From Flavobacteriales bacterium (GTDB taxonomy: Bacteria; Bacteroidota; Bacteroidia; Flavobacteriales; TMED113), in contig NZUB01000040.1 of NCBI GenBank assembly GCA_002696965.1, forward strand, positions 1 through 24,348: a stretch of 24,348 nucleotides of DNA, in the 5' to 3' direction. How positions within the stretch are numbered: the first letter of the stretch is position 1; each line of letters begins with the position of its first letter. Under the pieces are notes generated by a model. It had not been told where the DNA came from. It made no database searches and was given only the letters and a program-made list of their open reading frames with translations. This document shows, in pieces, positions 8,620 to 16,547 of the stretch. A program made the position numbers and the translations under genes.

Positions 8620-11609
8620 TTATTATGCATGATAGTATCCAATACTGGTTTATTAAAATTATTACTTAACATTAATTCTATTTTATTTAACATTTCAATA
8701 TCCTGAGTTTTCTTTTTTAACTCTACCAATACATGTTGAGCTTGAAACATATCTTCTCTTGCAAGATAATTTTTAGCTAACAGGAAAAGTGCATTGTTAA
8801 TCCATGTTTCATATCCTGGAAGTTCGTTTATTAGTAAAAAAATAACTTCTTGAGAATCAAGATATTCACCGTTATTATATAAAATCAAGGATTGATAATA
8901 ATATGATTCTGCTTTCAACTCACCATCACTATTATTAACAAGCCAATTAAATTCTAATAAAGCATTTTGGTTTTGATTAACCTTATAAAAAGAAATAGCA
9001 TTTAAATAATGTACTCTTAAATTATCTTGACCAGAAAAAAAATCTTCTTCTACAAACTTGTCAATTGTTTTAATGACATCATTATATTTATACAACATAA
9101 ATTTAGACTCTAAAAGGCCTAAAAGAGCTTTTTGTTTTGTGTCGATTGTTTTCGATATTTTGTATAATTTATCATAATATGATTCTGATGATATATATTG
9201 TTGTAAGCGATATGAGATTTCTGCAAGAGCTGCTACACCTTCAATTGTATATTTATTTTCTTTCTCAGTCACTATATTACCTAAATACTTTAATGCTTCC
9301 TCCAACTCATTTAATTGAACATATGATTTGTATAAAAAATAATTAGCCTCTAAAAAAAATAATCCTTGAGGATAATAAGATAAATAATTTTTAAAAGCAT
9401 TGATTGACGTTGTATAATTTGACTGCATATATTGTAATTCCGCAGAATAATAAGTAGATGAATCTAACTCTGACTTAGTATAATCATGATCAATATTTTG
9501 AATTAAATCTAAAAATTGATTAGCCTCTCCAACCTCACTGTATATGTTTCTAATAATACCGAGCGCTTGTTCCGAAATATTAGTGTTTGGAAATAGTGTT
9601 AATACATTCTTAAGTATGTCAATAGCCTGCTTATCTTTTTTTTGCATATAATATACTAATCCTAATTTTAACTTTGACAAACCAAAAAACAAACTATTTG
9701 GAAATTCTTGTGTAATCTGGTTAAAAGAACTAATAGCATATTGAAAATTTTGAGTCAAAATATATAAATTACCTAAATCAAAAATTGCATCATCAATATA
9801 ATTAGAATTTGGAAAGTTGGTAAGTAAATACTGGAATGATTCTATAGCATGATTATACTCCTCTAACAACACATAAGATGTTGACTTTTGATATGAAGCA
9901 TAATCACTTTGAAACCCCCCTACTACTATACTTTTATTAAAAAATTCAGCTGCAGATTGATATTTTCCTAACTGGAAATAATTGTCTCCAGTTCTTACAT
10001 ATATATCGTGTAAAACTATAGGATCTTTATAGTATTTAGAAGCTTGTAAAAAAGATTGAATGGAATTATAATAGTTTTTTTGCTTTAAATAACAATAGGC
10101 CTGACTATACAAACTTTCCAAATATAATTCAGAATTTAATTTTAATTTTTTATAGGATAATAAAGCATTATCATAGTCATTTAAGTGATAATATGTTTCA
10201 GCCTTCCAATAATTTGCCTCATACCATAAATCATTCTGTATATTTACATTAATTGATTTATCAAAAAAAGGAATAGCTGCATTATATAGCCCATCGTTAA
10301 ATAATTGCACTGCCCTAAAAAAGCATATTTTTTGATATTGTAATCTATTTTTTAGATGCTGTAACTTGCTATTTTCTAACGCAATAATTGCTTCATTATA
10401 GTTTAAACTATTTAAGTGGATATTTGCTAAACAACCATAAATTTCATCTACATGTTCCGATTCTGGATATTTATCAATAAAATCTGATAAATAATGAATT
10501 GGATTATATAGTGGATTATCTTGTTCATAACACAAAAGAGCAAATTGATAATATGCATCATGTTGTATTAATGAATCTACCTTTAATGAGGAAGCCGATC
10601 GAAAAGCATTCATTGCTTCATTAGGATTGTTGCTTTTCCTGTAACTATCGGCTAAATAATAAAAAGCATATTGCACAATACTATCATTATTAGATGATAG
10701 TATTTTATTTAAATGATTAATAGCAAAACCATACAATCCTTTTTTATAGTAAGAATAACCTATTTGATAAATTTGATTTACTGTTAAAGTGTCTACCAGG
10801 CTTTTATATTCTTCAAAGTATACTACAGCTGGATCGTAAGAATTTATTTGATAAAATGCTTGAGCTTGTAGCAAAACTAAATTAGGGTAATAATTGCATT
10901 TAGACGAATCTAAAGTAGGCTCTAAATAACTTATTAATGTATCATATTGACTTAAATCAAAAAGAATTTTAGAAATAAAATAAGGAACTTCCTTAGCATA
11001 TTTTTTTGAATCTTTTAAAGATTTTAAGCCAACTAAAGCATTTGACAAATCATCCTCCGCTATTAAAACTTGTGAATTGTAAAAAATAGCATCCTCTTTA
11101 AAGACATTATCAAAAGAATTAATTAATTCATAAAAACAATTTTTAGATAAATCAAATTTCTTGATGGAATATGCACTATAACCCAGATAAAAAAAAGCAT
11201 TACTTTTTTTATCGCGTGCTAATTGATATAAATTCACATCACTTAATAAATCAACTACTTTTAAGTATTTTTTCTTCTCAAAAAAATACTCACTCATAAA
11301 AAAAATAGCATCTATTTTCTTACTACTTAATTCAAATGAAACCATGAAGTTTTGAAATAAAAACTCTGTATCAGGATGATATAATTTTAATGCTGAAAGA
11401 AAATGGTAATAAGTAGCATATTCATCTAAAGAACTTAACTCTAAAGGCCTGTTATCTAAAAAATTTTTAAAATTTTCCTTAGCACATGTATAATCTTCGT
11501 TTAAAAAACAATCTAAACCTTTGTTATAAACAAAATTCACATTTTGTGATATAACAAGATTTATAGAAAAGAAAAAAATAAGAAAACACTTATGCATTAT
11601 ATGCATCAT
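8616..11609 (-). CDS. Giant tetratricopeptide-repeat periplasmic protein
   Basis: A 997-aa protein made almost wholly of TPR helical pairs after a signal peptide (MHKCFLIFFFSINLVISQ). Repeats follow the A..Y..L...FPNS......A.F.LG..Y pattern, for example around ESFQYLLTNFPNSNYIDDAI and FNQITQEFPNSLFFGLSKLK, the subtype seen in periplasmic/outer-membrane TPR proteins such as CpoB/YbgF and BamD. No enzymatic motif and no lipobox Cys at the signal cleavage site were seen. Three starts are possible (11609, 11606, 11597); the last gives the neatest signal peptide. It is the first gene of a coupled pair with the beta-barrel protein and is divergent from ftsE. The inferred role is a periplasmic scaffold that binds the barrel and perhaps the cell wall. 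No characterised homologue is recognised. Confidence 0.8.
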   Translation of the reverse strand: MMHIMHKCFLIFFFSINLVISQNVNFVYNKGLDCFLNEDYTCAKENFKNFLDNRPLELSSLDEYATYYHFLSALKLYHPDTEFLFQNFMVSFELSSKKIDAIFFMSEYFFEKKKYLKVVDLLSDVNLYQLARDKKSNAFFYLGYSAYSIKKFDLSKNCFYELINSFDNVFKEDAIFYNSQVLIAEDDLSNALVGLKSLKDSKKYAKEVPYFISKILFDLSQYDTLISYLEPTLDSSKCNYYPNLVLLQAQAFYQINSYDPAVVYFEEYKSLVDTLTVNQIYQIGYSYYKKGLYGFAINHLNKILSSNNDSIVQYAFYYLADSYRKSNNPNEAMNAFRSASSLKVDSLIQHDAYYQFALLCYEQDNPLYNPIHYLSDFIDKYPESEHVDEIYGCLANIHLNSLNYNEAIIALENSKLQHLKNRLQYQKICFFRAVQLFNDGLYNAAIPFFDKSINVNIQNDLWYEANYWKAETYYHLNDYDNALLSYKKLKLNSELYLESLYSQAYCYLKQKNYYNSIQSFLQASKYYKDPIVLHDIYVRTGDNYFQLGKYQSAAEFFNKSIVVGGFQSDYASYQKSTSYVLLEEYNHAIESFQYLLTNFPNSNYIDDAIFDLGNLYILTQNFQYAISSFNQITQEFPNSLFFGLSKLKLGLVYYMQKKDKQAIDILKNVLTLFPNTNISEQALGIIRNIYSEVGEANQFLDLIQNIDHDYTKSELDSSTYYSAELQYMQSNYTTSINAFKNYLSYYPQGLFFLEANYFLYKSYVQLNELEEALKYLGNIVTEKENKYTIEGVAALAEISYRLQQYISSESYYDKLYKISKTIDTKQKALLGLLESKFMLYKYNDVIKTIDKFVEEDFFSGQDNLRVHYLNAISFYKVNQNQNALLEFNWLVNNSDGELKAESYYYQSLILYNNGEYLDSQEVIFLLINELPGYETWINNALFLLAKNYLAREDMFQAQHVLVELKKKTQDIEMLNKIELMLSNNFNKPVLDTIMHNK

Positions 11610-11676
11610 AACATAATTTTATTATTCTATAATACAACGTAAACGTAGTATAATAATTTGAACAAATTAATGAACA

Positions 11677-11709
11677 TTTGTATTTATTTTTTATATTTTT
11701 TTAATTTTG
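11677..11709 (+). promoter_or_regulatory. Consensus Bacteroidota promoter for ftsE
   Basis: TTTG at 11677-11680, a 21-nt spacer, then TAATTTTG at 11702-11709, a full match to the -33/-7 pattern TTTG...TAnnTTTG of the Bacteroidota primary sigma factor. Transcription would begin near 11715, downstream of the only long upstream ATG (11670), which constrains where ftsE translation can begin. Confidence 0.65.
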
Positions 11710-11752
11710 CGTATTTGCTAATATCTAATTTAATTAATTTAAAATCAATAGT

Positions 11753-12415
11753 ATCAACCCAATCATTTCATTAAAAAAAGCACAGATTTATCAAAATGAA
11801 CACCTAATATTAAAAGATGTAAATTTTGACCTTATGCATGGAGATTTTGCATACTTAATTGGCAGAACTGGAAGTGGAAAAAGCAGTTTGCTAAAAACAC
11901 TCTATGGAGATTTAAAACTAATATATGGTGAGGGCAGTATTGCTAATTTTAATTTGAAAACACTAAAAGAAAAAGAAATACCATACTTAAGAAGGAAAAT
12001 TGGAATTGTATTCCAAGACTTTCAGCTATTAGAAGACCGAAGTGTTACAGAAAATTTATTATTTGTAATGAAAGCTACAGATTGGACAGATAAAAAAAAA
12101 ATGAAGCAAAGATTATCTGAAGTATTAGACTTAGTTAGAATGGGCACAAAAGGTCATAAAAAACCTCATCAACTTTCGGGTGGCGAACAGCAAAGAGTAG
12201 CAATTGCAAGAGCATTAATCAACAACCCTGAAATCATCTTAGCAGATGAACCAACAGGCAATTTAGATCCTGAAACATCTGAAGAAATAATACAACTATT
12301 ACAAAGTATTACATCTAAAAAAACAGTATTAATGGCATCACACGACAAGTATCTAATGGATAAATATCCTCAAAGAACAATTATTTGTGAAAGAAATAAT
12401 GTTTTTGAAAAATAA
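11753..12415 (+). CDS. ftsE: FtsE-type cell division ABC transporter ATP-binding protein, non-ATG start
   Basis: A cytoplasmic ABC ATPase, expected to pair with FtsX (not in this window) and activate septal peptidoglycan hydrolysis. Numbered from the ATC at 11753 (220 aa): Walker A GRTGSGKS (37-44), Q-loop VFQDFQLLEDRSV with Q88, signature LSGGEQQ (141-147), Walker B IILADEPTGNLD with Glu166, and switch His197 in ASHD. VFQDFQLL is characteristic of FtsE. The first ATG, 11834, would leave 193 aa and delete the first beta strands and the aromatic A-loop (IYQ), which are clearly coded upstream in the same frame (ISLKKAQIYQNEHLILKDV). Between the in-frame TAA at 11735 and 11834 there is no ATG, GTG, TTG or CTG; the ATC at 11753, aligning with the expected initiator before NPIISLKKA, or ATT at 11765, are the best candidates. 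Followed 1 nt later by a glycosyltransferase gene. Confidence 0.9.
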   Translation: MNPIISLKKAQIYQNEHLILKDVNFDLMHGDFAYLIGRTGSGKSSLLKTLYGDLKLIYGEGSIANFNLKTLKEKEIPYLRRKIGIVFQDFQLLEDRSVTENLLFVMKATDWTDKKKMKQRLSEVLDLVRMGTKGHKKPHQLSGGEQQRVAIARALINNPEIILADEPTGNLDPETSEEIIQLLQSITSKKTVLMASHDKYLMDKYPQRTIICERNNVFEK

Positions 12416-12416
12416 A

Positions 12417-13286
12417 ATGAACTTATCAATTTTAATACCATCCTTCAACTGGAACGTTTATCGACTTATATCTGATTTAACAATACAGTGTCAAAAAGAA
12501 TACAAGCCAGACTGCTATGAAATCATATGTATTGAAGATGGTTCTACATGCTTGTTTGAAAACAATAAAATTACCGAACTTAACAATGTGCAATATCAAG
12601 TATTGAAAAACAATATCGGAAGAGCATCAATAAGAAATTTATTGGCAAAAAAAGCAAAATTTGAATGGCTATTATTTATTGATTGTGATTCAAAAATCAT
12701 ACAACAAAATTTTATACAAAATTATAAAATTCAATCTCAAAGCACACAAAAAGACCATATATATTATGGTCAAACTATTTATCAAAAAAATAATCAGCCA
12801 GACACCATACTGCATGAAAGATATGGATTAATAGTTGAATCAAAAAGTAAAAAAACCCACTTCTCATCACATCATTTCTTAATTAAAAAAGAATTATTTG
12901 AACAGGCAGGATTTGATGAACAACTTCAACTATATGGATATGAGGATGTTTTATTTGAAGTCAAAAGCAATTTTCAATTTAAATTTATTGATAATCCATT
13001 ATACCACATCGGACTAAAAAAAACCGATGATTTTCTAAAAGACTGTGAATTAGGACTAAAAAATCTTTTAAATTATACAGACCAAAAAGATGTTGTTCGA
13101 AAAATAAAAATTTTAAAATGGTGGAAACGACTTTCAAGAATCCACTATATAATTCTGAAGATATTTATTTACTTTCAATCTAGTATTCTTAAAAATTTAA
13201 AATCTAAAAATCCTAGAATTGTATTATTCCAGTTTTATAAACTAGGCTTACTTATAAAGTTAAAGAGGGATTCTATCAAAAATTGA
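12417..13286 (+). CDS. Glycosyltransferase family 2
   Basis: A 289-aa GT-A fold glycosyltransferase, transferring a sugar from a nucleotide donor to an unknown acceptor. The N terminus is the usual GT2 strand MNLSILIPSFNW, followed by EDGS (40-43) for nucleotide binding, NIGRASIRNLLAKKA (the helix that precedes the metal site), DCDS (89-92) as the DxD-type motif, and GYEDVLF (174-180) where the catalytic-base region lies. The C-terminal ~70 residues are basic with a hydrophobic helix (IILKIFIYF), suggesting membrane association. I chose the ATG at 12417, one base after the ftsE stop, over a GTG 30 nt upstream inside ftsE, because the first GT strand starts there. Probably co-transcribed with ftsE. 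Its 3' end overlaps the convergent GT4 gene by 27 nt. Confidence 0.87.
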   Translation: MNLSILIPSFNWNVYRLISDLTIQCQKEYKPDCYEIICIEDGSTCLFENNKITELNNVQYQVLKNNIGRASIRNLLAKKAKFEWLLFIDCDSKIIQQNFIQNYKIQSQSTQKDHIYYGQTIYQKNNQPDTILHERYGLIVESKSKKTHFSSHHFLIKKELFEQAGFDEQLQLYGYEDVLFEVKSNFQFKFIDNPLYHIGLKKTDDFLKDCELGLKNLLNYTDQKDVVRKIKILKWWKRLSRIHYIILKIFIYFQSSILKNLKSKNPRIVLFQFYKLGLLIKLKRDSIKN

Positions 13287-14339
13287 CAACAAGGTTTTTT
13301 CCTCATTTAACCAAGAAAATTCTTTTTTAGCTAATTTTATTTTTGAAAACATGTGCTCACTAGAACTTGATAATAACATGTTAATCTGCTCAGCAATAAT
13401 TTTAGGGCTCCTAGATTTCAAAATGGCACCTACACCATATTGATTTATAATTTTTTTAAACTCAGGTAAATCACTAACTAATACTGGTATTTCCGCATTA
13501 ATATAATCAAAAATCTTATTAGGTAAGGAATACTTATAAGCTAAACAAGTGTCTGCTTCAAAGGATAAACCTAAATCAGCAGCTTGTGTTATTGATAATA
13601 ATTCACTAAAATGCTTTTTGCCTAAAAAAACAATTTTATTATCTAAATGATGTAGCCTCGATAATTGTTGCATTTCAATGACAAGATCTCCTCCTCCAAC
13701 AATATAAAGTTTAGCCTCAACATACTTCATTGCAAGAATCATTAGCTCCACACCTCTATCTTTATTAACAGCTCCTTGATAAATAATTATTCTATTTTTT
13801 TTATCTTTTTGTATAATGGGGAGCTGTCTAATTAATGGGAAATTTCTAATTACAGACATTTTAATTTGATATTTGTTTCTATAGTAATCAGCAATACTTT
13901 CACTAACGGTATACGAATATTTTATATTGGGCAAACAGAAACGCTCAATATAAAGCCAAATAGATTTGACTAACGGCCTATTTAATAATTCTGGAACTTC
14001 GGTAAACAACTCATGACTATCATATACTAGCGAATTGTTTTTTAATTTAGAAATTAAAAAGTTAGGAAGCAATGTGTCTAAATCATTAGACAGTAGAATG
14101 TCACAATTTTTAAATAGTAAAAAAAGAAATAACTTAATATTAAATTCTAAATAGAATAAAAAACCTTTGTTAAAAACAATCTGTAATTGATGACAATTAT
14201 AATTTCGTGTAATTATTTTTTCTCCACGCTTTCCAATTAATAAAACATCATATCCTTTTGCTAATAAAGAAGAAGCCACTTTATGTGCACGTTGATCTGT
14301 AATAAGATCATTTGTAACAGAAATAAAAACTTTTTTCAA
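13260..14339 (-). CDS. Glycosyltransferase, GT4-like (GT-B fold), TTG start
   Basis: A 359-aa GT-B enzyme. The first strand and loop are SVTNDLITDQRAHKVA (7-22), a form common in Bacteroidota glycosyltransferases. The C-terminal donor domain begins near residue 183 (RIIIYQGAVNKDRGVELMI), has VGGGDL (214-219), and the E-x7-E type donor site in the stretch FEADTCLAYKYSLPNKIFDY (residues 260-279), followed by PVLVSDLPE. The start must be TTG at 14339: a stop codon (TAA, 14348-14346) lies just upstream with no ATG between, and the next Met is residue 161, after the whole acceptor domain. Substrate unknown; likely surface polysaccharide or LPS assembly given the neighbouring GT2. Convergent 27-nt overlap with that GT2 gene, divergent from murB by 56 nt. 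Confidence 0.87.
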   Translation of the reverse strand: MKKVFISVTNDLITDQRAHKVASSLLAKGYDVLLIGKRGEKIITRNYNCHQLQIVFNKGFLFYLEFNIKLFLFLLFKNCDILLSNDLDTLLPNFLISKLKNNSLVYDSHELFTEVPELLNRPLVKSIWLYIERFCLPNIKYSYTVSESIADYYRNKYQIKMSVIRNFPLIRQLPIIQKDKKNRIIIYQGAVNKDRGVELMILAMKYVEAKLYIVGGGDLVIEMQQLSRLHHLDNKIVFLGKKHFSELLSITQAADLGLSFEADTCLAYKYSLPNKIFDYINAEIPVLVSDLPEFKKIINQYGVGAILKSRSPKIIAEQINMLLSSSSEHMFSKIKLAKKEFSWLNEEKTLLSIFDRIPL

Positions 14340-14395
14340 TTTGATTTAATTAATGAATTTAATTTAAATAATTCAAAACAAATTATATTAGCATT

Positions 14396-15403
14396 ATGAA
14401 TATAAGAAATTATCACTCATTACTTGATCTCAACACGTTTAAAGTCAATGTAAATGCTGAGTTTTACATAAATATTCAATCCGAAAAAGATCTTCTTGAA
14501 ATATTAAAAAACACAAGTCATAAAAAAATATTTATTCTAGGAGGAGGTAGTAATATTTTACTTACAAGAAATATTAAAGGATTAGTGATTCATAACCAAA
14601 TTAAAGGGATTAAAATAAAAGCTGAAACTAATAAACATACAATTATAGAAGTTGGGGCAGGTGAACTATGGGATAGGGTCGTAGAATGGAGCACAGAAAG
14701 AAATTTATATGGAATAGAAAATTTGTCGTTAATACCTGGATATATAGGAGCTGCTCCCATTCAAAATATTGGAGCGTATGGAACAGAAATAAAAGATGTT
14801 TTTCAAGAGTTAAAAGCTATAAATTTGCAAACTAAAGAAATACATATTTTCAATAAATCTGATTGTCAATTTGGATATAGAGATTCGATTTTTAAAAATA
14901 AATTAAAAGACAAATTGATTATTACAAAAATCACAATTAAACTATCCAAAAAAAACACCCTTAACTTATCCTATAAAGCAATAAAAAAAGAAATAGAAAA
15001 AATCAATCATAAACAATTGAATAGTAAAGATATTAGAGAAATTATTATTAAAATTCGAAAACAAAAACTCCCCGACCCTCAATATATTGGAAATGCAGGT
15101 AGTTTTTTTAAAAACCCTATTATCAACCAAGACACTTTGAATGAAATAAAAAAAATACATCCTGACGTGCCAGTCTTCAAAAACACAAACCAAATGAAAA
15201 TACCCGCTGGATGGTTAATTGAAAAATTAAACTGGAAAGGCTATAGGGAGAACAATTGTGGTGTTTATAATAAACACTCTTTGGTGCTAATCAATTATGG
15301 TAACGCATCTGGAAAAGATATAGTAAACTTATCACAAAAAATAAAACAAGACGTTAATCAAAAATTTAATATTAAATTAGAAGAAGAAGTATCTATCATA
15401 TGA
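14396..15403 (+). CDS. murB: UDP-N-acetylenolpyruvoylglucosamine reductase
   Basis: A 335-aa cytoplasmic FAD enzyme that reduces UDP-GlcNAc-enolpyruvate to UDP-MurNAc with NADPH, the second committed step of peptidoglycan precursor synthesis. FAD-binding motifs: GGGSNILL (49-56) and LIPGYIGAAPIQNIGAYG (112-129). Catalytic residues are in place: R162 in GYRDSIF, S236 in GNAGSFFKNP as proton donor, and a glutamate in the C-terminal LEEEV. The Tyr/loop region and PAGWLIEKLNWKGYR fit the E. coli-like type I MurB, and the length matches (E. coli 342). The C terminus is a few residues shorter than usual. ATG start; overlaps the downstream small gene by ATGA, so the two are translationally coupled. 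Confidence 0.96.
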   Translation: MNIRNYHSLLDLNTFKVNVNAEFYINIQSEKDLLEILKNTSHKKIFILGGGSNILLTRNIKGLVIHNQIKGIKIKAETNKHTIIEVGAGELWDRVVEWSTERNLYGIENLSLIPGYIGAAPIQNIGAYGTEIKDVFQELKAINLQTKEIHIFNKSDCQFGYRDSIFKNKLKDKLIITKITIKLSKKNTLNLSYKAIKKEIEKINHKQLNSKDIREIIIKIRKQKLPDPQYIGNAGSFFKNPIINQDTLNEIKKIHPDVPVFKNTNQMKIPAGWLIEKLNWKGYRENNCGVYNKHSLVLINYGNASGKDIVNLSQKIKQDVNQKFNIKLEEEVSII

Positions 15404-15609
15404 ATTCAACAATTATTTTATCTGTTTTTTTTGTTGCATTATGCTTTGCGGCAATTTGTATTAAAATTCTAATTCAAAAAAACGGTCAATTTAGTGGCAC
15501 ATGTGCTAGTAATAATCCACTATTAAATAAAGATGGTGAAAAATGCAGTTATTGCGGAGCAGAACCAGGAGACTTATGTAAAAAAGAGGAAAACCCCTCT
15601 GAAAAATAA
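15400..15609 (+). CDS. nqrM: Small Cys4 membrane protein, probable Na+-NQR maturation factor NqrM
   Basis: A 69-aa protein with one N-terminal membrane helix (residues ~4-25), a short basic turn, and a soluble tail with four cysteines: C35 in FSGTCASNN, C49 and C52 in CSYCG, and C60 in GDLC. This layout (short helix, then a G-[ST]-C motif and a CxxC plus one more Cys within ~70 aa) is that of NqrM (DUF539), which is needed in Vibrio/Klebsiella for inserting iron into the Cys4 site formed by NqrD and NqrE. The location supports it: it sits tail to tail with apbE and the nqr operon. The Cys spacing differs from the proteobacterial form, so this is a probable divergent NqrM rather than a certain one. 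Translated by ATGA coupling after murB. The last 61 nt overlap apbE antisense. Confidence 0.72.
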   Translation: MNSTIILSVFFVALCFAAICIKILIQKNGQFSGTCASNNPLLNKDGEKCSYCGAEPGDLCKKEENPSEK

Positions 15610-16547
15610 TATAAAGTATCTCCTCCATCTAAATATATTAATGAGCCAAGAATATTATTGTTATTTAAAAAATGTTTTGCAGACTCTAAACCAAATGACA
15701 TACATGCAGTTGCATAAGCGTCTGCAGAAATACAATCCTTATACAAAATAGTAGCACTAATAAGTTGATTACTTGCTGGAAGCATTTTTTTAGGATTGAT
15801 GGTATGACTAATCTTAGTAGAATCTAAATAATAAAAGTTTCTATAAGATCCTGAAGTGGCTAATGCCATATCAGTCAATTTTAAGACATAAGCAAATGGT
15901 GTACTTTTATGATTTGGTGCATCAACACCTATTTTCCATTGACTACCTAAATTATCTCGAGAACAAATAACTTCTCCCCCCACCTCTATCATGAAATCAG
16001 AAATATCATGATGTTTAAAATGATCTGCTAGATAATCAACTGTATAACCCTGAGCAATTCCATTCAAATCAATTTTAACTAATGGTTGCTTAATAAGCTT
16101 GTTTCCCTCTAGACGTATTTTATCACAACCAACTTGATATAAAGAATTGTCAAAATTATCTAAATCTTTTCTTTTCCTACTAGGTCCAAAACCCCAATCC
16201 GAAACAATGGGAGACACAGTTACATCAAACATTCCACTAGTTTGATAACAAAAATCTATTGACTTAGATAAAACAAAAAAAATTAATGAATCTAATGAAA
16301 CATCAATGTTATTATTAATTTTAGAAATCGTTGAATTGGGTACATATGCTGACATAGATAAATCAAAAATATCTAACAAGCTATCTACATATTCTTTAGT
16401 AATTATATTTTTTTTTGTATGATACTTGATTGAATAAGTAGTTCCTTGCGTATAGCCATTAATCACAAATGTCTTTTCTTTTCTTTCTTGGCAAGAAGTG
16501 ATTATTATTAAGAATACTATGAATAGTAATTTATTCACCAAAGTCAT
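15549..16547 (-). CDS. apbE: FAD:protein FMN transferase (ApbE), lipoprotein
   Basis: Transfers FMN from FAD to a threonine of target proteins, here NqrB and NqrC, on the outer face of the membrane. Numbered from the ATG at 16547 (332 aa): lipoprotein signal with lipobox ITSC and Cys19, GYTQGTTYSIKY (31-42), DLNGIAQGYTVD (160-171), EVGGE (188-192), ATSGSYRN (230-237), SHTINP (247-252) and the metal-site DAYATAC (276-282). After SHTINP the usual K-T-G is KKM, a departure from the family pattern. A GTG at 16538 is an alternative start; longer starts inside nqrF give no signal peptide at the terminus. It is the last gene of the nqr operon, overlapping nqrF by 17 nt, and its last ~20 codons (tail SPGSAPQ beyond the normal fold end) run antisense through nqrM. 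Confidence 0.93.
   Translation of the reverse strand: MTLVNKLLFIVFLIIITSCQERKEKTFVINGYTQGTTYSIKYHTKKNIITKEYVDSLLDIFDLSMSAYVPNSTISKINNNIDVSLDSLIFFVLSKSIDFCYQTSGMFDVTVSPIVSDWGFGPSRKRKDLDNFDNSLYQVGCDKIRLEGNKLIKQPLVKIDLNGIAQGYTVDYLADHFKHHDISDFMIEVGGEVICSRDNLGSQWKIGVDAPNHKSTPFAYVLKLTDMALATSGSYRNFYYLDSTKISHTINPKKMLPASNQLISATILYKDCISADAYATACMSFGLESAKHFLNNNNILGSLIYLDGGDTLYYFSEGFSSFLHKSPGSAPQ

Noticed and set aside
11670..11774. 34-codon hydrophobic ORF from the ATG upstream of ftsE
   Set aside because: It spans the ftsE promoter -33 and -7 elements, is out of the FtsE frame, and its sequence is low-complexity AT-derived Phe/Ile/Leu with no family likeness.
12387..12416. GTG start 30 nt upstream for the GT2 gene
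   Set aside because: It lies inside ftsE and adds a 10-residue leader not needed by the fold; the ATG at 12417 directly follows the ftsE stop.
14384..14391. TATATTAG before murB as a promoter -7 element
   Set aside because: One base off consensus, only 4 nt from the ATG and without any -33 element in the 56-bp divergent gap.
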